NCBI GenBank assembly: GCA_963829235.1
Contig: CAWHIF010000012.1
Location: 62,001 to 126,000 of the forward strand
Source of the DNA: Bog-756 sp963829235
Lineage (GTDB): Bacteria > Actinomycetota > Acidimicrobiia > Acidimicrobiales > RAAP-2
DNA length: 64,000 nt
Direction of reading: 5' to 3'
Below, in pieces: positions 8,718-15,966 of this stretch (positions within the stretch are counted from its first letter, which is position 1; every line of letters starts with the position of its first letter). The notes beneath the pieces are model-generated. The model worked only from the letters and a program-made list of their open reading frames with translations. It had not been told where the DNA came from and ran no database searches. The translations under genes and the position numbers were made by a program.

Positions 8718-9364
8718 GATCCGATCCCTGCACGCCGACCTGTCGTCGGGGCCTGGTGAGGAGTCGCCCTGGGCGCCGGCCGGTTGCGCATGAGTTGGGG
8801 TTCTCCAGACCTGTCGACTCGACTCGACCCGAAGGCGCTGTCCGCTTCAGTCACCCGATCCTCCGGAATCCGATGGCGGTCACCTTATCGTCCCACCCTC
8901 CTCTTCCCGAGGGACGGCGGGGACGCCCGTCGGGTTCAGGTCCGACACCCCCCCTCGTCCCTGGCCGGCGGCCTGACCGACGCGATGGCGGCAGGCGACG
9001 CCGGCGCGTTGGTGGAGTTCTGCCGGTGGTGCGCCGGACACTCCCCATCGGGTGGTCGGGCGGATCACCGGGCGCGTCTACGTGGACGGGGCCACGATGC
9101 AGTGGAATGACACTGGGAGCGCTCACTGAACCCTTCAGCACGACGCGCTCCGACTGACGGCGCGACATGACGGGCCGGGTCGCGCACGACGCCCGTCTCT
9201 CGCAACATTTCCGGTCGTCGCGTGTGTCGTTGTCCGAGAGCCATTACCCAGAGGTAACCACGATTCGTCTGTAACAAACGTTTGGCGTCCCCGTTTTACG
9301 GGAAGAGAAACGCTGGCGAAGTCGAGCGACTTCACCGGATCCTTCAGAAGGGGGAACTCCCATC
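8718..9364. other. Intergenic region, no supported gene
   Basis: About 650 bp between divergent starts. A stretch near 8985-9110 reads AMAAGDAGALVEFCRWCAGH in one frame and continues better in another, perhaps the remains of a small NTF2-like gene. This is too weak to call. The promoter of the secreted protein at 9365 should lie in the last 150 bp, which is A/T-richer. Confidence 0.4.
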
Positions 9365-9871
9365 ATGCAACGGTCACTCAAACTTCCTATGCGTCTCATG
9401 GTCTGTGCTGCCTTGGCCGGTTCGGCCTCGCTGGCTGCGGTGGCTATCCCGGGAGGCACGGCCTCGGCGGCTCCTCTCACGCTGAGTTGCAAGACCCTTA
9501 CGGGTAGCGAGACGGCGCAGACCATCTCGGGCTGTTCGGGTACCGCGTCGAAGGAGACCGGCACCAAGGGTACGAGCACGGTGAAGAACAACCTGTCGAA
9601 GAAGACGGGCGTCGCCACCGTGAAGTGGTCCACAAAGAAGACTTCGATCGAGAGCTACTCGTACACCGAGCTCCTCGGGGCGAGCAACAAGTGTCCAGCG
9701 AAGTCCGGTTACACCAAGGTCGCCGAGGCACCCGAGAAGGGCAAGGTCACCGGTGGTACGGCCACAGGCATGATCGGTGGAGCAGTCACCGGGACCGCTT
9801 GTGCGTACTCGAAGAGCGGGAAGATCGTCCATCTTCAACGATGGTCCGATCAAGTCGTAGGTAACCGCTGA
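9365..9871 (+). CDS. Small secreted protein of unknown function
   Basis: A 168-residue product with a clear Sec signal peptide (about residues 1-36: basic start, hydrophobic core, cleavage near GGTASAAP). The mature part is rich in Thr, Ser, Lys and Gly, has cysteines near CKTLTG, SGCSG, NKCPA and TACAYS that could form two disulfides, and lacks membrane segments. An AGAAGGGGGA tract lies upstream of the ATG. It is followed at once by an exceptionally strong terminator, so it is probably transcribed alone and at a high level. No family is recognised. Confidence 0.8.
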   Translation: MQRSLKLPMRLMVCAALAGSASLAAVAIPGGTASAAPLTLSCKTLTGSETAQTISGCSGTASKETGTKGTSTVKNNLSKKTGVATVKWSTKKTSIESYSYTELLGASNKCPAKSGYTKVAEAPEKGKVTGGTATGMIGGAVTGTACAYSKSGKIVHLQRWSDQVVGNR

Positions 9872-9891
9872 ACATCCGACACTGTGGTTGG

Positions 9892-9925
9892 CAGAAGTCC
9901 CCCGGCCGAGGCCGGGGGACTTCTG
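9892..9925 (+). terminator. Perfect 16-bp stem terminator
   Basis: CAGAAGTCCCCCGGCC (9892-9907) is the exact complement of 9910-9925, with a two-base centre. It lies 20 bp after the stop of the secreted protein. There is no long T run after it, as is common in actinobacteria. Confidence 0.85.
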
Positions 9926-9940
9926 TGTCTCGGCCGGGTC

Positions 9941-9991
9941 AGACCCTGTATCCAGTGAGACTCTGTATCCGTTGAGACTCTGTATCCTCTG
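9941..9991. repeat. 17-bp tandem repeat, three copies
   Basis: Copies start at 9941, 9958 and 9975 with the core AGACTCTGTATCC (the first copy has AGACCCTGTATCC). It lies between the terminator and the methyltransferase gene; the role is unknown. Confidence 0.85.
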
Positions 9992-10061
9992 GCGGGGAGG
10001 GGACACGTGGGACAAAGGTTGAGCGGGCTGTGCACGCCGAGTGCAGCACCGGGAGGTGGCC

Positions 10062-10736
10062 ATGCTGACCGAGCTTCCGAGAGTGGTAGCGGACAAGCCG
10101 GACCGGCCCGACCTCGGGGAACTCGCCGTGCACATGGGCGAGCTGACCCGCCGGATCGCCATGGATCCCGATGCGTGGACACCGGAACGGGTGGCGCAGA
10201 TGCTCGGGTTCTTCGATTCGCAGGCGTCGGGATGGTCCGAGCGTGATCGCCCTGAACGCCACGATGCACTCCGGGACGGGCTGGCCAGAGGAGGTCCGTT
10301 CCCGGATGGGGTGTGTCTGGAGGTCGGGGCCGGAACGGGAAACGTGACCGCGGACCTGCGAGTCGTGTTCGACCGTGTCGTCTCGGTCGATCTGTCCCGG
10401 GCCATGCTCCTGCTGGCTCCGCAGGGAACGCCGCGGGTCCAGGCCGATGCGTCCGTGCTGCCCGTGCGCTCGGGATCGGTCGCCGTCATCGCCCTCGTCA
10501 ACATGTTCCTGTTCCCGAACGAGATCGCACGGGTCCTGCGAGAGGATGGGGTGGTGTTGTGGGTGAGCACGAACGGCGATGCCACCCCGATCTACCTGCC
10601 GCCGGTCGATGTGCTGGAGGCGCTGCCGGGAGGGTGGAACGGCATCAGCGCGCCGGCCGGGTGGGGAACATGGCTGACCGCCAGTCGGGTGACGATGCCG
10701 ACAGGCGCCGGCCGCATGCCATCGTCTTCTCGTTGA
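10062..10736 (+). CDS. Class I SAM-dependent methyltransferase
   Basis: A 224-residue cytoplasmic enzyme. Motif I is CLEVGAGTGNVTADL, motif II VVSVDLSRAMLL, and later DASVLPVRSGSVAVIALVNM and NEIARVLREDGVVLWVS complete the Rossmann-type methyltransferase fold of the Methyltransf_11 class. The acceptor is not predictable. The ATG at 10062 has GGGAGG five bases upstream and is preferred over an ATG seven codons earlier. The last 15 residues are low-complexity. The gene is single. Confidence 0.87.
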   Translation: MLTELPRVVADKPDRPDLGELAVHMGELTRRIAMDPDAWTPERVAQMLGFFDSQASGWSERDRPERHDALRDGLARGGPFPDGVCLEVGAGTGNVTADLRVVFDRVVSVDLSRAMLLLAPQGTPRVQADASVLPVRSGSVAVIALVNMFLFPNEIARVLREDGVVLWVSTNGDATPIYLPPVDVLEALPGGWNGISAPAGWGTWLTASRVTMPTGAGRMPSSSR

Positions 10737-10771
10737 CTCCGACAATCAAGCCCTTCTGGTGAGATAGCCGG

Positions 10772-10897
10772 ATGCGAATCGGCGTGATCGGAGTCGGCAT
10801 CGTCGGCGCCGGCGCTGGCTGGCACCTGGCCCAACGGGGTGTCACCTCGACATCTCAGTCGACAAGACCCCAGGGGCCGGTGCCCGAGAGCTTCTGA
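10772..10897 (+). pseudogene. N-terminal remnant of an FAD/NAD oxidoreductase
   Basis: Reads MRIGVIGVGIVGAGAGWHLA then QRGVTSTSQSTRPQGPVPES. The first 24 residues are a classic dinucleotide-binding start (GxGxxGxxxGWHLAxRG) of the D-amino-acid oxidase family. Similarity stops at about 10845, just where the convergent PPOX gene (ends 10855) begins. The frame runs 43 bp into that gene before stopping. This looks like the stump left by a deletion or rearrangement that joined the oxidoreductase to the PPOX gene. Confidence 0.65.
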
Positions 10898-11274
10898 GGC
10901 GAGATTCGGGTGACGAATCCTTCAGGCCAGTCGTCTCCCGGGGGCGGGAACTGACCATGAGTGATCCGGCGAAGCAGAGGTACTGCACCGCCCTCCTCGA
11001 CCCGAGCGATCCCTTGGATCACGACATAGGGGCTGAGCCCTTCGGAGGGTAGGTCCGACTCGACCGAAAGGGTGACCCGAGGATCGCGTCGAATGTTACG
11101 AAGCTTCACGTGGTCGGCGAGATGGCCGGCCACGATCTCGTCCCCGTCCCAGCCGACGTAGATGCATGTCACCTGCGGGCTACCGTCCGGGTTGATGGTG
11201 GCCAGATGGACGAGTCGTCCAGAATCAACAGCCGCCCGGGTGGTCTCGTCGAGACGGATGGGTCCTTCAGCCAT
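10855..11274 (-). CDS. PPOX-class (F420-type) flavin/deazaflavin protein
   Basis: A 139-residue split-barrel protein. The family start is seen in LVHLATINPDGSPQVTCIYV, followed by HLADHVKLRNIRRDPRVTLSVE and a C-terminal GFVTRISPQKLSGTGPW. This sub-type in actinobacteria usually binds coenzyme F420 and reduces small substrates; F420 use is inferred. The ATG at 11272-11274 has GGAGG seven bases upstream. A second PPOX protein lies at 26910. Confidence 0.88.
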   Translation of the reverse strand: MAEGPIRLDETTRAAVDSGRLVHLATINPDGSPQVTCIYVGWDGDEIVAGHLADHVKLRNIRRDPRVTLSVESDLPSEGLSPYVVIQGIARVEEGGAVPLLRRITHGQFPPPGDDWPEGFVTRISPQKLSGTGPWGLVD

Positions 11275-11583
11275 GCGTTCACCTCCGTGGTCCTGATTCG
11301 GAATCTACCGGGCCGATCTCTGCGATCAGCCCACGCCCCTCGGAGATGCAGCCGGCCAATTGGGTGAGCTCCTCGATGCCGATCCAGAGGCGATATCGCC
11401 CACCGTCCCAACGCGGCGCTGCTGAGGCCGAGGGTTGGGAGTGCCTCAGCCGACGACGGCGTCTCGCCCGACCCGAAGGCAGCAGACAATCAACGTTCGG
11501 GATCGCTCAGCAATCGGAGCTTCTCCGCACGAGGGTCACCCTCCCCCAGAGAGCGCACCATCACGCCAAGCGTCTGATTCCCG
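11275..11583. other. Intergenic region, no supported gene
   Basis: About 310 bp between divergent starts. It must hold the promoter of the PPOX gene; no repeat or hairpin stands out. Confidence 0.4.
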
Positions 11584-11612
11584 TTGGGCAATGGAACCAG
11601 ATTTGGTATCAT
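11584..11612 (+). promoter_or_regulatory. Promoter of the XRE/nucleotidyltransferase operon
   Basis: TTGGGC (11584-11589), a 17-bp spacer and TATCAT (11607-11612). The first ATG of the operon follows seven bases later at 11620, so the transcript is probably leaderless. This is the best promoter in the window. Confidence 0.6.
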
Positions 11613-11619
11613 CGTAGCC

Positions 11620-11946
11620 ATGAACGCCGCCGTACTGCTGCAGGAAGCCCGCCGTAGGAGTGGCCTCTCCCGGAGGAAGCTGGCCCAACGCGGAGGCACC
11701 TCGGCCTCCACCTTGTCGGCCTATGAGTCGGGAGCCTCGGTCCCCTCGGTTTCCACATTGGACCGGCTGCTCCGGGCCGCAGGGTTCGAGGCCGAGGCCA
11801 CGCTGAGGCCGGTGCCTCCGGGCGACGAGCGGGATCTGGCGGAGAAGATCGAGGCCCTCTTCTCCTTCGTCGACGCCCTGCCACGACGCCGACGGGGTCC
11901 ACTGAGGTATCCCGTCTTCGGCACTCCGGGGGCGGTCCGTCGATGA
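11620..11946 (+). CDS. XRE-family helix-turn-helix protein (putative antitoxin)
   Basis: A 108-residue protein with an N-terminal helix-turn-helix (LLQEARRRSGLSRRKLAQRG, then TSASTLSAYESGASVPSVST). A short acidic middle and a basic tail follow. Its stop overlaps the next start as ATGA (11943-11946), so the two are coupled. A small DNA-binding protein coupled to a nucleotidyltransferase matches the toxin-antitoxin logic of AbiE- and MNT-type pairs. The regulator would bind its own promoter at 11584. The toxin-antitoxin role is inferred. Confidence 0.85.
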   Translation: MNAAVLLQEARRRSGLSRRKLAQRGGTSASTLSAYESGASVPSVSTLDRLLRAAGFEAEATLRPVPPGDERDLAEKIEALFSFVDALPRRRRGPLRYPVFGTPGAVRR

Positions 11947-12518
11947 GGCCGATCCTCGATGCCATCGTCGAGCTGCACGACGGGCTGGATGCAGCCGGGA
12001 TCCCCCACGCCTTCGGTGGGGCCTTCGCGCTGCTGTGGTGCACCGGCGAGCCGAGGACGACGGTCGATATCGATCTCAACATCTTCGTCGGCCCGGCCGA
12101 GACACCGCGGGTCCTCGACGCGTTGCCCCATGAGATCGCACCCACGGATGCAGACGTCACGGCCTTGAGGACGGATGGTCAGTGCCGGTTGATGTTCGAA
12201 GGAATCCCCGTCGACATCTTCTTGGACACGTCCCGGTTCCACGATGATCTGCGTCTGCATATAAAGGTACACCGGCTGGTCGACAGGGAGCTTCCGTTCC
12301 TCGGCTGCAATGACCTTGCCGTCTTCAAAGCCTTCTTCAACCGGCGGAAGGATTGGGCGGACATGGAGGAGATGCTCCGGGCAGGACGCCTGGACGTTCC
12401 GTACGTGACCGGCGTTCTGACCGAGTATCTCGGACCCGACGACGAACGCATTCGCGAGCTGGTCGCCATCCGCGACGAAGTCGTCCGCCAGATCGGATCC
12501 GGAACTTCAGCCGATTGA
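11943..12518 (+). CDS. Nucleotidyltransferase-fold protein (putative AbiEii/MNT-like toxin)
   Basis: A 191-residue protein with the polymerase-beta-like nucleotidyltransferase core: the GG motif in PHAFGGAFALLW and the metal-binding DxD in TTVDIDLNIFV. A later aspartate lies in GIPVDIFLD. The C-terminal part LGCNDLAVFKAFFNRRKDWA matches the 'K-a-RxKDw-Di' helix seen in AbiEii-like and related enzymes. It is coupled by ATGA to the XRE gene. It could act as a toxin that modifies tRNA or protein, or be an uncharacterised metabolic enzyme; the pairing favours the first. Confidence 0.8.
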   Translation: MRPILDAIVELHDGLDAAGIPHAFGGAFALLWCTGEPRTTVDIDLNIFVGPAETPRVLDALPHEIAPTDADVTALRTDGQCRLMFEGIPVDIFLDTSRFHDDLRLHIKVHRLVDRELPFLGCNDLAVFKAFFNRRKDWADMEEMLRAGRLDVPYVTGVLTEYLGPDDERIRELVAIRDEVVRQIGSGTSAD

Positions 12519-12576
12519 GCTGAGGTAACGGTGGACAGCCGAGACTCGGCCACGGATCCCGTCATAGACTGCCCGT

Positions 12577-12714
12577 ATGCCACGTGACGCGTTTCCCGGG
12601 TCCGGCGACCCCGCCCAGATCGACGGGGATCTCGAGGACGTCGCCAAAGACCTGTTGACTCCGGAGACAGATCTGCCCGACAGCGATGCGGTTGAGCCAG
12701 AGCTGGATGAGTAA
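12577..12714 (+). CDS. Small acidic protein, 45 residues
   Basis: ATG at 12577 opens a 45-residue frame (MPRDAFPGSGDPAQIDGDLE and on to EPELDE) with about 14 acidic and few basic residues. TAGACT ends six bases before the ATG, so a leaderless mRNA is possible. Its stop (12712-12714) lies inside the next gene, an 8-bp overlap that suggests coupling. No family is recognised. Confidence 0.55.
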   Translation: MPRDAFPGSGDPAQIDGDLEDVAKDLLTPETDLPDSDAVEPELDE

Positions 12715-12895
12715 CTACGTCCTCACGACGAACCTGGTCTGCCACGGGTGTGGTGAATCGGAAGCGGTTCCGTTCGATACGGGCAAGCCCCTCGGCGAAC
12801 TGGAGTTTCCGCTCACCCTGTCCAAGGACTTCATCTGTTCCAACTGCGGACCACAAGGTCCGATGTCGGTCACGCTTTCGAAAACACCCACCTGA
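12707..12895 (+). CDS. Small zinc-ribbon-like protein, 62 residues
   Basis: The product has two CxxC knuckles, VCHGCGE (about residue 12) and FICSNCG (about residue 45), the usual arrangement of a zinc ribbon. The start ATGAGTAA overlaps the end of the acidic protein. Together the pair could form a small acidic/zinc-binding complex. Its function is unknown. Confidence 0.65.
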   Translation: MSNYVLTTNLVCHGCGESEAVPFDTGKPLGELEFPLTLSKDFICSNCGPQGPMSVTLSKTPT

Positions 12896-13179
12896 ATACG
12901 GTTCTGCCCACGGCGACAGACTCGACGACCACGGTGTCAGGCACCCGCACGGTCACCACGACCGGGCCGTTGATCCACTTGCTTTCGAACTTCTGTCGTT
13001 TCCTCATCATCATCCCCGACGAACGGCCCAGCCCGTCCGTTGCTCATCGCCTTTCACCTGGTCATTGGCTATATCTGTCAAGGCGGACATCGCCCGAAGG
13101 ACCGATCCGAGGGCCGGTCCACGGAAGTAGACACGAGGGCGTGGCTGCCTGCCGTCGGTGTGAGTGTCCGGCCGGGGCT

Positions 13180-13629
13180 TCACAGAACGAGTAGACGGCG
13201 GCAGAGCGCGTCGGAGATGTCCTGGACGGTGGCCCGCAACCAGGCCACGTAGGCGACCTCGGTGAACGCTGACGGATCGGCCTGACCCATCTCCAGCAGA
13301 CACTCGTGGAGCACAGCCTCACCGCTGGCCGGATCGCTGCCCCCCATCAGGTGGTGGATGCGGGCAACCTCCAGCTCCGCATCGATGGCCCTCCCCCGCC
13401 AGCTCTCGAGCTCCCGCTCGTTCCGGTGCAGCGCAGTGGTTGCCGCCTCCAGGTCCACGGCCATCACCGCGATGCGTTGCAGCAGGGCATCGTCGGAGAC
13501 GTCGACATCGACCAGGCGGGAGAGCCGCTGTACCTCCTCGATGAGCAGGGCCACCTCCGCCGTCGTCGCTTCTTCCGGACACTGACGGAGCAGTGCCGTG
13601 GTGGCCAGGTCGATCGCGGTCCCGGTCAT
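13180..13629 (-). CDS. Hypothetical helical protein
   Basis: A 149-residue product, mostly predicted helical and rich in Ala, Leu and Glu (EVALLIEEVQRLSRLVDVDV, then LEAATTALHRNERELESWRG). No signal, membrane segment or known motif. Its ATG overlaps the stop of the upstream gene (ATGA, 13626-13629), so it is the second gene of a two-gene operon. Confidence 0.6.
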   Translation of the reverse strand: MTGTAIDLATTALLRQCPEEATTAEVALLIEEVQRLSRLVDVDVSDDALLQRIAVMAVDLEAATTALHRNERELESWRGRAIDAELEVARIHHLMGGSDPASGEAVLHECLLEMGQADPSAFTEVAYVAWLRATVQDISDALCRRLLVL

Positions 13630-13949
13630 GGCGTGCCCGACTCACGGAGGACCACTTGTCCTCGGAAACCGAACTGGAGGAACCAGACCCGATCGTCGGT
13701 CTCGCAGAAGACCGGAGCATCCGGGCCATCGTTCCAGCGCCCCTTCCGTATCTCTATGCACCGCCTGTGGGATCCGGCCGGCATGGGTTGGCACAGCAGC
13801 GACTGGGCCCGTTCGATAGCGAGGCCCAGGCGGCTGGAGGTTGCCACCGCGCTGCCGACCGTATCGGGCTGCTCGACGTCATCCAGGATCTCTACCAACA
13901 TGTACTCCAAAGCGCCCGCAACCGGGCGCGTCGGCATCTCAACACTCAT
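13626..13949 (-). CDS. Hypothetical protein, first gene of a small operon
   Basis: A 107-residue product beginning MSVEMPTRPVAGALEYMLVE. AAGGA lies eight bases before the ATG at 13947-13949. The frame is open 19 codons further upstream without a better start. It contains a small-domain-like pattern (ILDDVEQPDTVGSA, then DDRVWFLQFGFRGQVV) but no family is recognised. It is coupled to the helical protein at 13180. Confidence 0.6.
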   Translation of the reverse strand: MSVEMPTRPVAGALEYMLVEILDDVEQPDTVGSAVATSSRLGLAIERAQSLLCQPMPAGSHRRCIEIRKGRWNDGPDAPVFCETDDRVWFLQFGFRGQVVLRESGTP

Positions 13950-14440
13950 CGAATGATTCCTTTCGGTCGGTCCGGTGGCGGGCGATGACGCGACGACACC
14001 GGGCAAGAGTTTCGGGAGTGCCCCTCTGGTTTCCTCACAGGGGACAAGGGGAACGAGATGGCCGGAATGAGCTCGCTATCGAACTTCACCGGGCCGTCTG
14101 GCTGTCGACCGAACGGTGTGAGATCCATAGATCTATCAGACGCGAAAGGGGCCGGCAAACCGCTTTGACCGATCCGGTCAGATACGGCCATACGGCCACT
14201 GTCCGGGGCTCCGCGCCGACGGAGTCGGGATCGTGGAGGTCCCGTTGGGTGACGGCCGGGGCCGATCACGGGAGGGCCCGGATGGTCGAATGGGCCATGT
14301 CGTCGTAACACCAAGGCCCCTGGATCGTTTCCAAGGATACGTGGCGAGATCGCCTGCGCGACGCCACGCCATGCGACACACCGAAGGGCGTCCCCGCGGA
14401 TGCCCCCGTTGGCACCATCTACGGCACGAGGGGCTGCACG
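13950..14440. other. Intergenic region with one doubtful small frame
   Basis: About 490 bp. ATG at 14058 after AAGGGG opens a 36-codon frame (MAGMSSLSNFTGPS and on), too short and featureless to call. No clear promoter is seen. Confidence 0.35.
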
Positions 14441-14563
14441 ATGAGAACCGGACCCGAGGTGGTGGCGGCCACCGCAACAACGGTGGCATTGCCCGCCATT
14501 TCCGCCGGCGTGGTCGGGGTGATCCCCGTGACCCTCCGTTCGACCGAGGAGAGACGACCATGA
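14441..14563 (+). CDS. Putative 40-residue hydrophobic leader protein
   Basis: ATG at 14441, with GAGGGG about eight bases upstream, opens a 40-codon frame with one hydrophobic stretch (VALPAISAGVVGVIPVTL). Its TGA overlaps the ATG of the GH5 gene as ATGA (14560-14563). It could be a coupled leader or a single-helix membrane peptide. The GH5 gene also has its own ribosome site, so coupling is not required. Confidence 0.4.
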   Translation: MRTGPEVVAATATTVALPAISAGVVGVIPVTLRSTEERRP

Positions 14564-15675
14564 CCGAATCCACACGACCACCATCGCCGGCATCGGGCCG
14601 GAGCCGGGCCCGGGTGGTGCAGGTGGCGGCGGTCCTGGTGGCACTGGCCCTCGCCCAACTGGTGCTCGACCCGATCGGGGCCACACCGGCGTCGGCCACG
14701 GTCGGGTTCTCGGGGAACCCGGTCGTCCGGGTCTCCCACAGCCGGTTGGTCGACGGCAGTGGGAAACCGATCCGGCTGCTCGGGGTCGACCAGGCCGGGG
14801 CCGAGTCGTCGTGTGTGGCCGGGGACGGGTTCGGCACCCCGCCCCCCTCCGACACGGTGCGGATCATCGCCGCCCTGAAGAGCTGGAAGATCGATGCCGT
14901 CCGGCTGCCCCTCAACGAGGACTGCTGGCTCGGCATCAACCTGCCCTACCCCGAGTACGGGGGGGCCGCCTACCGCTCGGCCATCGTGGCCTACGTGGAC
15001 AACCTCAACGCCGCCGGCATGGCCGTCATCTTGGACCTCCACTGGGGTGCGCCGGGCACGGAGCTGGCCACCGGTGGGGAGGTCATGGCCGACGAGAGCC
15101 ACTCGCCGGCCTTCTGGTCGTCGGTGGCGGCGACCTTCAAGGGCAACCAGGGGGTGGTCTTCGATCTCTTCAACGAGCCCCGGCACCTCTCCTTTGCCTG
15201 CCTGGTCCACGGGGGCTGTACCGTCAACGGGACCAAGGTGGCCGGCTACGACCAGCTGATCTCCGACGTCCGGGACACCGGAGCGACCAACGTGGTCATG
15301 GTGGCCGGCATCGACTTCGCCGCCAACCCGTCCGGGTTCAAGACCACGATGCCCCACGACCCGCTCGGCCAGCTGGCCATCTCGGTGCACGTCTACAACT
15401 TCAATGCGGCCAAATCGCCGGCCACCTGGAGCAAGTGGGTGCGGATGGGACTGCTGGCCAAGGCGCCCTTCGTCACGGGCGAGTTGGGCGAGCGGGACTG
15501 CACGGCCAAGTTCATCGACACCTACATGAGCTGGGCCGACGCCCACGGCGTGTCCTACCTGGCCTGGGCCTTCAACTCGGGACCGTGCAACGGGCCCTAC
15601 CTCATCGACGCCAACGGCGATCCGACCCCCTACGGGGCGGGATACAAGGCCCACCTGGCCCATCTGGCCTCGTGA
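14560..15675 (+). CDS. Secreted glycoside hydrolase family 5 (cellulase-like)
   Basis: A 371-residue protein with a signal peptide/anchor (about 18-48, ending PASATVGF). The TIM-barrel landmarks of GH5 are present: DAVRLPLNEDCW, VILDLHWG, the acid/base Glu206 in DLFNEPRH, HVYN (about 277-280), and the nucleophile Glu308 in FVTGELGERDC. It probably cleaves a beta-1,4 glycan such as cellulose or mannan outside the cell. GAGGAG lies nine bases before the ATG. There is no carbohydrate-binding module. Confidence 0.9.
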   Translation: MTESTRPPSPASGRSRARVVQVAAVLVALALAQLVLDPIGATPASATVGFSGNPVVRVSHSRLVDGSGKPIRLLGVDQAGAESSCVAGDGFGTPPPSDTVRIIAALKSWKIDAVRLPLNEDCWLGINLPYPEYGGAAYRSAIVAYVDNLNAAGMAVILDLHWGAPGTELATGGEVMADESHSPAFWSSVAATFKGNQGVVFDLFNEPRHLSFACLVHGGCTVNGTKVAGYDQLISDVRDTGATNVVMVAGIDFAANPSGFKTTMPHDPLGQLAISVHVYNFNAAKSPATWSKWVRMGLLAKAPFVTGELGERDCTAKFIDTYMSWADAHGVSYLAWAFNSGPCNGPYLIDANGDPTPYGAGYKAHLAHLAS

Positions 15676-15730
15676 GGGGTCGGCTCGTCTTGATGATCTC
15701 GTCCGTGCCGCCGTTCAACCCTTGACGGCC

Positions 15731-15796
15731 GGCCCCGGCCAGTTGGGCTGAGGGTATCGGGACGGCCCCGGCCAGTTGGGCTGAGGGTATCGGGAC
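15731..15796. repeat. 33-bp perfect tandem duplication
   Basis: Two identical 33-bp units (15731-15763 and 15764-15796) lie about 55 bp after the GH5 stop. The absence of any difference suggests a recent event. Confidence 0.95.
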
Positions 15797-15966
15797 GGCT
15801 ACACCTCTGCCCATCGACCTGAGGATGTCGACATTTCGGTTGTCAGTGGGGACGTGGTGTACAGGCCGCCGCCGCGTTGGCGGTCGTTGCGGCGCGGGCG
15901 CCTCCGGTTGTCACGTTCCCGGCTCGATAACGCCGACGGGCTCGCCGCCGGACAACCACCCGTCCG

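Noticed and set aside
6979..8733. Second long minus-strand frame over the DUF2079 gene
   Set aside because: Pro/Arg/Gly-rich with no hydrophobic segments; the overlapping DUF2079 frame has family motifs and membrane helices.
8784..9110. Small plus-strand frame between DUF2079 and the secreted protein
   Set aside because: Only about 20 residues look like a known fold and the composition is otherwise random.
9300..9364. Riboswitch (ydaO-like) before the secreted protein
   Set aside because: The leader has small hairpins but none of the conserved riboswitch core sequence.
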